Source: a virus
Length of the DNA: 42,486 bases
Direction: 5' to 3' (one strand)
Virus record (IMG/VR): IMGVR_UViG_3300048930_000170
Location: 1 to 42,486 of that record
Each line of letters starts with the position of its first letter. The first letter of the stretch is position 1. A program made the translations under genes and the position numbers. The notes beneath the pieces are model-generated. The model searched no databases, was not told the DNA's origin, and saw only the letters and a program-made list of their open reading frames with translations. Of the stretch, positions 13,208-20,066 are shown piece by piece.

Positions 13208-13695
13208 TTCACCCGCACCATGACGCCGGGTTCGCCGGTCACGAGCGCCGCGCCGGGCACCGCCTCACCGGCCTCCAGTTGCGCCTTGATCGCCGATGTG
13301 TCCGGCACCAGCTTGCAAAGCTGCGACGGGATCGCGGCGGGGTCGGTCACGTCCAGGCTCTGGCGCGGCGTGGTGCGGCTGACAGTGGCAAGCGGGTGCG
13401 TCACCTTACGTTCACCCGTCGCGTCGAGGATCGCCCCCAGCGCGGCGTTCACGGCCTTGGCGCGGGCTTCCATGCGCTGCTTGCGGGCGGCGTAGGTGGC
13501 GGCGGCTTCCTTGCAGGCATCGGCCATCGCGTCGGCTTCCACCCGTTCGCGGATCAGCCGCCCGATCAGGTCCATAGCGTCGGTCTCGCCGTCGAGCGTG
13601 TCCCAAAAGGTTTCCGGGTCGAAGTCTTCGCCAAGCATGTCGCGCAAGACAGCGCTGACGCGCTCAATCAGCGGAAGGTCGATGTAGGCGTTCAT
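13204..13695 (-). CDS. Gp157-like siphovirus protein
   Basis: 163 residues from ATG at 13695. The heptad-rich region DTLDGETDAMDLIGRLIRERVEADAMADACKEAAATYAARKQRMEARAKAVNAALGAILDATG followed by KVTHPLATVSR fits the Gp157 family (phage resistance or recombination-operon protein of unclear role). It precedes the annealing protein gene as is common in this family. The longer frame upstream is Arg/Pro-rich and overlaps the next gene. Confidence 0.75.
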   Translation of the reverse strand: MNAYIDLPLIERVSAVLRDMLGEDFDPETFWDTLDGETDAMDLIGRLIRERVEADAMADACKEAAATYAARKQRMEARAKAVNAALGAILDATGERKVTHPLATVSRTTPRQSLDVTDPAAIPSQLCKLVPDTSAIKAQLEAGEAVPGAALVTGEPGVMVRVK

Positions 13696-13859
13696 TTCGG
13701 TGTTCCCTTGAGCAAGCGTGAGTAGTGCAGCGCGGCGCGGCGGGCGCTCTGGCGCTCGGAGACGAAGGCGGCGTCGAGATACCGGCGGATGGCGACCGCG
13801 CGCTGGCGGCGGACATAGGCCATAAAGCCGGGGCGGTGTTCGGGGAGAGCGCCGGTCAT
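13692..13859 (-). CDS. Small basic hypothetical protein
   Basis: 55 residues (MTGALPEHRPGFMAYVRRQR, then AVAIRRYLDAAFVSERQSAR and a short tail). Arg-rich helix, possibly nucleic-acid binding. ATGA overlap on both sides supports it. Function unknown. Confidence 0.5.
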   Translation of the reverse strand: MTGALPEHRPGFMAYVRRQRAVAIRRYLDAAFVSERQSARRAALHYSRLLKGTPK

Positions 13860-14122
13860 GCCGCCACCCCCTGCGCTTCAAGCGCTTCGGAGCGCTCGTC
13901 CTCGTAGGCCTTGAGCCGATCCGCGCCGATCATCTTGAGCAGCGCCGGGCGATCCAAATCGGCGCGCCAGTTGCCAATCTCGATCTGGCCGCGGTGCGCC
14001 ACGCAGTCCGCTTCCGTGCGGTTGCTGTCGAAGTTCACTTCCCATTCGTCGCGGAACCACAGCGTCAGCGTGACCGCCTCGCCGGTTTCGTGGGGAAGGT
14101 CGATTGTCTGGAAGTCGTCCAT
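13856..14122 (-). CDS. Hypothetical acidic protein
   Basis: 88 residues (MDDFQTIDLPHETGEAVTLT...). Beta-rich N-terminal half (VTLTLWFRDEWEVNF, QIEIGNW) and a helical C-terminus (DRPALLKMIGADRLKAYEDE...). No family recognised. Confidence 0.6.
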   Translation of the reverse strand: MDDFQTIDLPHETGEAVTLTLWFRDEWEVNFDSNRTEADCVAHRGQIEIGNWRADLDRPALLKMIGADRLKAYEDERSEALEAQGVAA

Positions 14123-14328
14123 CAGACCCGCGCCCCATAGACAAACGAGCCCGAGCCGCTGGCAAAGGCCGACCGGCCCCGCATCTCGGCGCGGATGCGA
14201 TCCAGCGCGGCGGGGGTCTCGTCCACCGCGTTCCGCAGAACGCGGGCGGCTTCGATCAGTTCGACCGGGCGGGCCGCAGCCGGATCGGCGGCGACACGCA
14301 TGGCTTCGGTGTAAGTGAGCCGGGTCAT
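14122..14328 (-). CDS. Hypothetical protein
   Basis: 68 residues from ATG at 14328 (MTRLTYTEAMRVAADPAAAR). Helical with RIRAEMRGRSAFASGSGSF near the end. The start overlaps the upstream stop. Function unknown. Confidence 0.5.
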   Translation of the reverse strand: MTRLTYTEAMRVAADPAAARPVELIEAARVLRNAVDETPAALDRIRAEMRGRSAFASGSGSFVYGARV

Positions 14329-14582
14329 GCGCGGACGCCTTCGATCAGCGCCGTCTCGGAAGCTGCAAGCGCCGCGTTGACGAACTCGTTGATCTGGACC
14401 TGAGCGCCCGCCGCGATGTCCTCGTCGCAGAGCGCAAGGACGCGGGCGCACGTCTCGTCCGGAAGCTGCACCTTCATCTCGGTGTTGTTCCAGTCCACTT
14501 CGAGCGTGGCGATGTAGCGGTTGTTCGGGCCGGGGGCGGAGTAGGGCTTTTCGAGCGCGATCCGCAGGGTCTTCATTTTCAT
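14325..14582 (-). CDS. First gene of the leftward early operon, hypothetical
   Basis: 85 residues. Start at 14582 chosen over the ATG two codons later because GGGAGAG lies just upstream. Sequence MKMKTLRIALEKPYSAPGPN, then a beta-rich RYIATLEVDWNNTEMKVQL and a helix. The region before it (14583-14719) holds two operator-like dyads, so this operon is probably repressed in the lysogen. Function unknown. Confidence 0.6.
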   Translation of the reverse strand: MKMKTLRIALEKPYSAPGPNNRYIATLEVDWNNTEMKVQLPDETCARVLALCDEDIAAGAQVQINEFVNAALAASETALIEGVRA

Positions 14583-14614
14583 GGGTCTCTCCCGTGTTGA
14601 TGGGGAGACAGTGC

Positions 14615-14629
14615 GCCATATCTTATGGC
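14615..14629. promoter_or_regulatory. Operator dyad OL1
   Basis: GCCATA-TCT-TATGGC, a perfect 6+6 inverted repeat, 33 bp upstream of the leftward early start. TAAGAT within its complement could serve as a -10 element. The same 15-bp pattern occurs at 15128-15142, with variants at 14646 and 15084, so it is the likely repressor/Cro target. Confidence 0.7.
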
Positions 14630-14645
14630 ACGTCAACAGAAAAAT

Positions 14646-14660
14646 GACATAGAATATGGC
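14646..14660. promoter_or_regulatory. Operator dyad OL2 (one half-site degenerate)
   Basis: GACATA-GAA-TATGGC. It matches the OL1 consensus at 11 of 12 arm positions. Its centre is 31 bp from that of OL1, about three helical turns, which suits cooperative binding on one face of the DNA. Confidence 0.6.
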
Positions 14661-14672
14661 AGGCGCTTGCGC

Positions 14673-14700
14673 TTGACGGAATCATCGCCTGAGATACAGT
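14673..14700 (+). promoter_or_regulatory. Possible rightward promoter
   Basis: TTGACG and TACAGT with a 16-bp spacer, a fair sigma-70-type match. It points toward a small reading frame at 14720 that runs antisense to the 3' end of the repressor gene. It lies just beside OL2. Activity is only inferred. Confidence 0.35.
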
Positions 14701-14719
14701 TACCGGGCGCGCGTGGGGG

Positions 14720-14932
14720 ATGACGATGGACAGACTTGATCTGCTGCGGGAAACCGCGCGGCAAACCGGCTATACCATAGATTACTTGGAGGCGCTGTCG
14801 TCGGGCCTGTCGATCCAGGCTTGTCGCAAGCTCATGGGCAACGTGTCCGCTATGCCTTCAAATATGAAGTCTAGCGACAGCCCGTATGTGCGACGCAGCG
14901 CCAGCCCGCCGTCAAGAGACACGCGCTGCTGA
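14720..14932 (+). CDS. Small frame convergent with the repressor (doubtful)
   Basis: 70 residues (MTMDRLDLLRETARQTGYTI...). The first 40 residues look protein-like (a helix, then DYLEALSSGLSIQACRKLM), and a promoter-like sequence precedes them. About two thirds overlap the repressor gene on the opposite strand, and the C-terminal residues are low quality. It could be a real small regulator, an antisense transcript, or chance. Confidence 0.3.
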   Translation: MTMDRLDLLRETARQTGYTIDYLEALSSGLSIQACRKLMGNVSAMPSNMKSSDSPYVRRSASPPSRDTRC

Positions 14933-15066
14933 CCACTTTCCCAGTTAGCCAACGCTGACCGCTGGATACCGGCTTTCTTGGCGTAGTCGATCTGCCGCAA
15001 CGCGACTAGCTCGCGATGCCAGCGGATGCGTTCGGCTATCTCAGCGAAGGGGGCGTCCGAGTTCAT
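14782..15066 (-). CDS. CI-type repressor, HTH_XRE only
   Basis: 94 residues from ATG at 15066. Residues about 8-70 form an XRE/CI helix-turn-helix: AERIRWHRELVALRQIDYAKKAGIQRSALANWESGQQRVSLDGGLALRRTYGLSLDFIFEG. There is no S24 self-cleavage domain, so induction would not follow the LexA-like route and may depend on another factor. It is divergent from the Cro-like gene and flanked by operator dyads at 15084 and 15128, as expected for autoregulation. A start at 15144 is possible but would overlap the operators. Confidence 0.8.
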   Translation of the reverse strand: MNSDAPFAEIAERIRWHRELVALRQIDYAKKAGIQRSALANWESGQQRVSLDGGLALRRTYGLSLDFIFEGIADTLPMSLRQAWIDRPDDSASK

Positions 15067-15083
15067 GGCCGGGACGGTATCCT

Positions 15084-15098
15084 GCCATGCCTCATGGC
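15084..15098. promoter_or_regulatory. Operator dyad OR1 (variant)
   Basis: GCCATG-CCT-CATGGC, a perfect inverted repeat that differs from the consensus by the inner A-T pair. It lies 18 bp upstream of the repressor start. A lone half-site TATGGC sits at 15113-15118 between it and the next dyad. Confidence 0.55.
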
Positions 15099-15127
15099 GC
15101 GACTGCAAAAAGTATGGCTTGCGTTTT

Positions 15128-15142
15128 GCCATACCATATGGC
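15128..15142. promoter_or_regulatory. Operator dyad OR2
   Basis: GCCATA-CCA-TATGGC, a perfect consensus copy, 12 bp before the Cro-like start and 62 bp before the repressor start. Bound repressor would block the rightward promoter or ribosome entry region. I could not place convincing -35/-10 elements here. Confidence 0.7.
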
Positions 15143-15153
15143 ATGACCTGCAC

Positions 15154-15453
15154 ATGCAGACAATCACTCATATCCTGAACACTCTCGACCTTGACGCCCT
15201 TGGCGTCGAACTTGGGGTGAAGCCTCGGTCTTTCCGGCTGGCTCGGGAACGCGATGTGTTCCCCTCGTCGTGGTATCCCACGATCAAGCGGCACTGCGAA
15301 GCAGTCGGTCTGGAATGCCCGATGGGGCTTTTCAATTGGCGGACCCCTCTTGGCGAAAACGCTGACGGGTCTCTTGCCTGCGCCGATGACACTACCACAA
15401 CCGATTGCACGGCGGAAGGTAGTGATTTCCCCACCCCCGAGGCCGCCGAATGA
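15154..15453 (+). CDS. Cro-like small regulator
   Basis: 99 residues from ATG at 15154. HILNTLDLDALGVELGVKPRSFRLARERDVFPSSWYPTIKRHCEAVGLECPMGLFNW has the layout of short Cro-like HTH proteins of alphaproteobacterial phages: LGVKxxSxRxARERxxFPxSWY, then CPxxLFNW. The remaining 35 residues are Thr/Asp-rich and probably disordered. It is the first gene of the rightward early operon and diverges from the repressor, with operator OR2 between. Confidence 0.72.
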   Translation: MQTITHILNTLDLDALGVELGVKPRSFRLARERDVFPSSWYPTIKRHCEAVGLECPMGLFNWRTPLGENADGSLACADDTTTTDCTAEGSDFPTPEAAE

Positions 15454-15743
15454 ACTCCCGCCGTCCTTCCCGGCTGCGCAGGGCTGCGCGGCTTCACCAA
15501 GCGCACGATGCCACGGCGGTGGCGGAAGCCTCGCTCGCGGGTTCATTGACCGCCAATCGCGCGAACAGCCCGGCGACCGCCGCCGAGAGCGGGGATCGCC
15601 CCGCAGCGCCCCATGCCGCAAAGCCCCAGCCCGTCGAGCGCGAAGGCATTCGCGTTGAAGAGCGCCGCGTGACCAGCGCCGGATACAGCACCTGCGCCGG
15701 GGTCATGCACCGCATCAGCTTGCCGAAGGAGCCGTGGCGATGA
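15450..15743 (+). CDS. Hypothetical protein
   Basis: 97 residues. The ATG overlaps the Cro-like stop (ATGA) and the stop overlaps the RusA start (ATGA). Arg/Ala-rich, with a low-complexity middle (SLTANRANSPATAAESGDRP) and a more ordered end (VTSAGYSTCAGVMHRISLPK). No recognised domain. Kept because of its coupled position. Confidence 0.5.
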   Translation: MNSRRPSRLRRAARLHQAHDATAVAEASLAGSLTANRANSPATAAESGDRPAAPHAAKPQPVEREGIRVEERRVTSAGYSTCAGVMHRISLPKEPWR

Positions 15744-16228
15744 CCGGCTTCACCGTCACCCTTCCCATGCCGCCCTCGGTCAACCAGCTCTACATCGGGC
15801 GCGGCAAGGCCAAGGCGAAGCATCCGAACTACGCCGCATGGACGAACGAAGCCGGGTGGCGGATGAACGAAGCCCGCGCCGCTGGCCGCTTTAAGCCCCT
15901 CACCCCCGGCGTCTGGTATTGGACCGACGTCCGCCTGCCGATGAACCACCTCGGCGACAGCGACAACCGCCTCAAGGCGCTGCACGACATCCTCCACCAG
16001 ATGGGCGCGACCCCGGACGACAAGTGGCTTCTCGGCGGCACCTACATGCGCTGCCCTGACGTGGCCTCGGGAACGTGCGTCGTCCATGCCGTGTCCGTTC
16101 CCGGCGGGCCAATCCAGCAGATCGAACAGGCGCGGTTCATCGCGTCGAGAGTAGCCGACCAAGACCCCGACGCATGGCGTCACATCGCTGACGTTGCTCG
16201 GGGCATGGTTCAGGGGAGCATATCGTGA
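15740..16228 (+). CDS. rusA: RusA-family Holliday junction resolvase
   Basis: 162 residues from ATG at 15740, chosen over a GTG at 15734 because AAGGAG at 15726-15731 is correctly spaced. The family pattern is visible: LPMPPSVNQLY at the N-terminus, HLGDSDNRLKALHDIL (acidic D73, D75, D83; K79) and ATPDDKWL (D93, D94). RusA dimers cut four-way junctions using these acidic residues. The C-terminus is about 40 residues longer than the compact family members. Confidence 0.85.
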   Translation: MTGFTVTLPMPPSVNQLYIGRGKAKAKHPNYAAWTNEAGWRMNEARAAGRFKPLTPGVWYWTDVRLPMNHLGDSDNRLKALHDILHQMGATPDDKWLLGGTYMRCPDVASGTCVVHAVSVPGGPIQQIEQARFIASRVADQDPDAWRHIADVARGMVQGSIS

Positions 16229-16767
16229 GCAGCGGATACGTCTACATTCTGACCAATGACGCCATGCCGGGCGTCGTGAAGATCGGCCGCACGTCGCGTG
16301 AGGTTGATGTGCGGGCCGCCGAGCTGTGGCAGACGGGCGTGCCGACGCCGTTCTCGGTCTATGCGCAGGCGCGGACGTGCGACTGCGTTGATCTTGAGAG
16401 ACTCGTGCATGACGACCTCAAGGGTGAGCGCGTGCATCAGTCCCGCGAGTTCTTTCGCATTGACCCAGAAGTGGCGCGCGAGAAGCTGCAATTCTGGGTC
16501 ACCGTTCAGGTGATGCTGCATTTCGACTCCATCACCGCGGTTCTGCCCGGGTTCTGGGTCGATGAGGAGAAGATATCGCGTTTGGCGAAAAACCTGAACG
16601 CCAGCACCTTTGAATTCACCGATGCAATGGCGATGCTGACGCAGGAGGAGCTTCTTCCCGCACTGCGCAGGGCTCGCGCCAAGCGGCTGGCCGAGCAAGT
16701 CGAATTTCTTCGCGGAAACGGCTGGAGTGAAGAAGAGATCGCTTCGGTCACGGAGGGCTGCGAATGA
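16225..16767 (+). CDS. T5orf172 / GIY-YIG-like domain protein
   Basis: 180 residues from GTG at 16225 (overlapping the RusA stop). The first 90 residues match T5orf172: GYVYILTNDAMPGVVKIGRTSR...RAAELWQTGVPTPFSVYAQART...LERLVHDDL...R..REFFRID. This fold is related to GIY-YIG nucleases, with YVYI and the KIGRT arginine in place of the active-site motif. The C-terminal half is helical and ends with a UBA- or helix-like WSEEEIASV. DNA-processing or regulatory role, unproven. Confidence 0.75.
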   Translation: MSSGYVYILTNDAMPGVVKIGRTSREVDVRAAELWQTGVPTPFSVYAQARTCDCVDLERLVHDDLKGERVHQSREFFRIDPEVAREKLQFWVTVQVMLHFDSITAVLPGFWVDEEKISRLAKNLNASTFEFTDAMAMLTQEELLPALRRARAKRLAEQVEFLRGNGWSEEEIASVTEGCE

Positions 16768-17714
16768 ACGCGCGCGGTCACAACGAGAATGCGATGCGTC
16801 TCGGTATCCTCGCGGACAACGCTGCGCAAGCGTTGAGGAGGGTCGCCATTGGCGAGCAGGAAGCGATTGAGGGCTGGCTCGACTATGGGCGCGCTCTGAA
16901 TGAGGGAAGGTCTATCTTCCCGTCAGACAAGGAATTTTCGGCATGGATGCTTGAATGGCAACTTGCCATTCAGGTGGAGCCGCACGAGCGGGCGGCTGCC
17001 ATGTGGGCTGCCGCGAATGCCGACCAGTTTGCCGAAGCGCGCGCTGCCGGCGGCGCCCGGACGGTGCGTGGCATCTACGCCAAATGGAAAGAGATCGAGG
17101 CCGAGCGCGAACACGCTTTGCGCGCTGCCGAAATGAAGGCTCGAGCCGAAGAAGAAATGAGGCTCAAGGAGGTTGCCGCAGAAGAGGCCCGGCTCGAGGC
17201 CGATGCCAAGCGCGCAGCGGAGGAAGAAGCCCGGCGCATTGCGGCGGAAGCGGTCGACGAAGAAGAGCGAAGGGCGGCAGAAGCCATGGCAGAGAAGGCT
17301 GCGACAGCCGCAGCGGAAGCTGAGGCCAAAGCGCAAGAGGCGTCCATAGCTGTCGCCGCGATAGTAGCGGAGGAGCTCGACCCGAACGCGAAGCTGCGCG
17401 CGGAATTTCGCCGCCTGACGCCGCAGGCGCAGGAGGACGATTGGGTAGGGCTGAGACTTCAGGTCGATGAGCAGAAGAAGCGCATTCTAAAGCAGACTGG
17501 CGACATTGCCGATCTGAAAATGCGCTTGAACCAAGCCTTGGACACGGACCGAGGAGCGGCCTTGGGCCGGGCGATGACTGAGCGCGACACCGCCAAGGGG
17601 CGCATGAATGAGCTGATGCGCCAGATCAAAAGCATGGAATACCGGCTGAAGAAGGCGGAAGGGGAACGTGACGCTGCGCGCGCCGCCCTCGCAGCGCAGG
17701 AAATCCAGCTGTGA
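16764..17714 (+). CDS. Long coiled-coil protein with DUF3102-like N-terminus
   Basis: 316 residues. Residues 1-90 (ALRRVAIGEQEAIEGWLDYGRALNEGR...FSAWMLEW) resemble the N-terminal helix set of DUF3102/ParB-neighbour phage proteins that read I..G..L.EaR. Residues about 105-195 are an almost uninterrupted Glu/Ala/Lys/Arg coiled coil, and 225-314 form a second coiled coil. No enzymatic motif. Possibly a structural or DNA-bridging partner of the replication proteins encoded downstream. Confidence 0.6.
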   Translation: MNARGHNENAMRLGILADNAAQALRRVAIGEQEAIEGWLDYGRALNEGRSIFPSDKEFSAWMLEWQLAIQVEPHERAAAMWAAANADQFAEARAAGGARTVRGIYAKWKEIEAEREHALRAAEMKARAEEEMRLKEVAAEEARLEADAKRAAEEEARRIAAEAVDEEERRAAEAMAEKAATAAAEAEAKAQEASIAVAAIVAEELDPNAKLRAEFRRLTPQAQEDDWVGLRLQVDEQKKRILKQTGDIADLKMRLNQALDTDRGAALGRAMTERDTAKGRMNELMRQIKSMEYRLKKAEGERDAARAALAAQEIQL

Positions 17715-17971
17715 CCCCGATCCTCGACCGCATCCGCGCCAACGGCGGCGAGGTCATCCGCAACGAATGGCGGCTGACGATCCGTCGCGGGCGGCTGTCC
17801 GACGCGGCGCTGGAATGGCTGCGCGATCCGCGGCGGAAATCGGCGCTCCTGCACGAGACCTGGCACCTTGCCGACGCCTTCGAGGAGCGCGCTGCGATCC
17901 GCGAATACATGGGCGGCGAGGACCGGGAGACGGCAGAGCGGGAAGCGTATCGGGAGCTTTACACGGCATGA
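17711..17971 (+). CDS. Hypothetical protein
   Basis: 86 residues (MTPILDRIRANGGEVIRNEW...). Basic first half (WRLTIRRGRLSDAALEWLRDPRRK), then an acidic helical end (EERAAIREYMGGEDRETAEREAYRELY). ATGA overlaps both sides. No family recognised. Confidence 0.6.
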   Translation: MTPILDRIRANGGEVIRNEWRLTIRRGRLSDAALEWLRDPRRKSALLHETWHLADAFEERAAIREYMGGEDRETAEREAYRELYTA

Positions 17972-18507
17972 GGTTTGCTTACGCCGATCCGCCATACCTT
18001 GGGCTCGCAAAGCTGCATGCTGACCGGCACCCAGAAGCCATGATCTGGGACGATCCGGCAGAACATCAGCGGCTCATTGCTCGGCTGTGCGACGAGTATG
18101 TGGACGGCTGGTTTCTGAGCCTTCACGAGCCGTCACTTCGGACGATCCTTCCTATGTGTCCGACTGACGTGCGGATCGCAGCGTGGGTGAAACCTTTTGC
18201 CTCGTTCAAGCCGAACGTCTTGCGCGCGTGGACATGGGAACCCGTGCTGTTCTGCGGCGGCCGAAAGCGGACGCGCGAGCAAGGGACGTGGCGCGACCAC
18301 CTGATTTGCAACATCGCGCTCCGCAAGGGCTTGCCCGGCGCGAAGCCGTGGAAGTTTTGCGAGTGGGTGTTGGACGGGTTGAACTATCAACCCGGCGACA
18401 CGCTGGACGACCTTTTTCCTGGAACCGGGATTATGGGAGAGGTCGTGAAGGCCCGTGACGGCGCTCCGCTGCAAGTCGGCCTGTGGGCGGAGGCCGCCTC
18501 ATGCTGA
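17968..18507 (+). CDS. DNA methyltransferase, beta-order DPPY type
   Basis: 179 residues from ATG at 17968. The N-terminus MRFAYADPPYLG is the catalytic DPPY motif of amino-methyltransferases, and the C-terminus DLFPGTGIMGEVV is the SAM-binding FxGxG motif. This catalytic-before-SAM order is that of beta-class N6-adenine or N4-cytosine enzymes. The middle is short, so the target-recognition region is minimal. It may protect phage DNA from restriction. It lies in the replication operon and overlaps the helicase start by 7 bases. Confidence 0.75.
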   Translation: MRFAYADPPYLGLAKLHADRHPEAMIWDDPAEHQRLIARLCDEYVDGWFLSLHEPSLRTILPMCPTDVRIAAWVKPFASFKPNVLRAWTWEPVLFCGGRKRTREQGTWRDHLICNIALRKGLPGAKPWKFCEWVLDGLNYQPGDTLDDLFPGTGIMGEVVKARDGAPLQVGLWAEAASC

Positions 18508-20066
18508 CCTTCACGCCCCCGAAAGCCCTTGTCCTGCGGGACTATCAGGCAGAGGCCATTGAGGCTCTGCGTGACGGCATTCGGCAGGGCATGAGACGGC
18601 AAGTGCTGGTGGCGCCGACGGGGGCAGGCAAGACCGTGATCGCCTCGCACCTGCTTCGCGAGGCAGACCGCAAGGGCAGCTATGCGCTGTTCCTCGTGGA
18701 TCGTGTGTCGCTGGTGGACCAGACGAGCGCCACGCTCGACGCCTACGGCATTCGGCACGGGGTGGTGCAGGCGGATCACCCCCGCTGGGAGCCGCACACG
18801 AACGTGCAGGTCTGTTCTATCCAGACGCTCGCCAAGCGCAGCCTGCCCAGGACGCCGAGCCTGATCTGCTACGACGAGTGTCACGTGCGGTTCGCGGCGA
18901 CGATGCGCTTCATGGCGTCCCTGCCCGAGTGCGTGAAAGTCGGGCTGACGGCTACCCCGTTCACCAAGGGAATGGCCGACGATTGGGACCGGGCCGTGAA
19001 CGTCCGCACAACGCGGAGCCTCATTAACGAGGGGCACCTTGTCGAGCCAAAGATGTTCGTCGCGAGGTCGCCGGAAGACGCCGAGCTTGGCATCAACAGC
19101 TACGGCGAATTTTCGGACGCCAGCGCGACGGCGGCGGGCATCCGCATCGTGGGCGACGTGGTGTCGGAATGGGTCGCGAAGACGCAGGAGCATTTCGGCG
19201 GGCCGGTGAAGACGATCGTGTTCGCGGCGACGGTCGAGCATGGCCGGGAGTTGTGCGCGGCGTTCGGCGCGGCTGGCTTCAACTTCCAACAGATCAGCTA
19301 CATGGACAAGGACGACGCCGAGCGGCGGCAGAAGATCGAGGAGTTCCGCCGCGCCGACAGCATGATCCACGGTCTCGTCTCCTGCGGCGTTCTCACGCGC
19401 GGGTTCGACGTGACGGACGTCCAGTGCGGGATTTCCTGCCGCCCCTACCGCAAGAGCCTGTCGAGCCACATGCAGGAGATCGGCCGCGTGATGCGGCCGC
19501 ATGGCGAGGGCAAGCGGGCGATTTGGCTGGACCACAGCGGCAACCTTGAGCGGTTTGCGCTGGACATGTTCGACGTGTGGGACAACGGCGCGGGCGAACT
19601 CGACAAGGCCAGCCGGCACGACAGCAAGCCTCGCGAGCGGAACCAGGTGGAGCGCAAGAAGGTCGTGTGCCCGGAATGCTCGGGCGCGCTCAGGGGCAAC
19701 ACATGCATGGCCTGCGGGTGGGAGAAGCCCGCGCGGTCTGGCGTTCATGCGGTGGACGGCGAAATGCAGGAGTTCCAGATCGCGGCGGCGATGGAAGCGC
19801 GGCCCGGCCTGCGGGCTGAATGTCTCAGCAACCCAAAGACCGTGTGGCTTGCGGCTCTGGCCTACACCGGAGAGCGAAGCCGGAAGGGCGAGGAGGGCGC
19901 GCGGAAGTGGGCCTATGGCGTGTTCCGCGACATCTACCCGACATCGAAGCTGCCGTTCGGCTGGTATGACATGCCGATCCCGCAGTCCTGCGATCCGAAC
20001 GCCTATGCGCTGATTGACCGTGAGGTGAAGCGTTTCCGCAAGAACAACGCGCGGAGGGCGGTATGA
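18501..20066 (+). CDS. DEAD/DEAH-type (SF2) helicase
   Basis: 521 residues from ATG at 18501. LRDYQAEAIEALRDGI is the Q-like motif, APTGAGKTV (38-46) is Walker A, YDECH (about 124-128) is Walker B/DExH, GLTATP is motif III, and QEIGRVMRP is motif VI. A four-Cys zinc ribbon (CPECSGALRGNTCMACGW) follows the helicase core. It likely unwinds DNA at the phage origin or forks, directly upstream of the primase. It resembles type I/III restriction helicase subunits in fold, but no nuclease partner is present. Confidence 0.88.
   Translation: MLTFTPPKALVLRDYQAEAIEALRDGIRQGMRRQVLVAPTGAGKTVIASHLLREADRKGSYALFLVDRVSLVDQTSATLDAYGIRHGVVQADHPRWEPHTNVQVCSIQTLAKRSLPRTPSLICYDECHVRFAATMRFMASLPECVKVGLTATPFTKGMADDWDRAVNVRTTRSLINEGHLVEPKMFVARSPEDAELGINSYGEFSDASATAAGIRIVGDVVSEWVAKTQEHFGGPVKTIVFAATVEHGRELCAAFGAAGFNFQQISYMDKDDAERRQKIEEFRRADSMIHGLVSCGVLTRGFDVTDVQCGISCRPYRKSLSSHMQEIGRVMRPHGEGKRAIWLDHSGNLERFALDMFDVWDNGAGELDKASRHDSKPRERNQVERKKVVCPECSGALRGNTCMACGWEKPARSGVHAVDGEMQEFQIAAAMEARPGLRAECLSNPKTVWLAALAYTGERSRKGEEGARKWAYGVFRDIYPTSKLPFGWYDMPIPQSCDPNAYALIDREVKRFRKNNARRAV

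Noticed and set aside
18387-19748. 453-codon leftward frame
   Set aside because: Antisense to the helicase gene, no recognisable domain.
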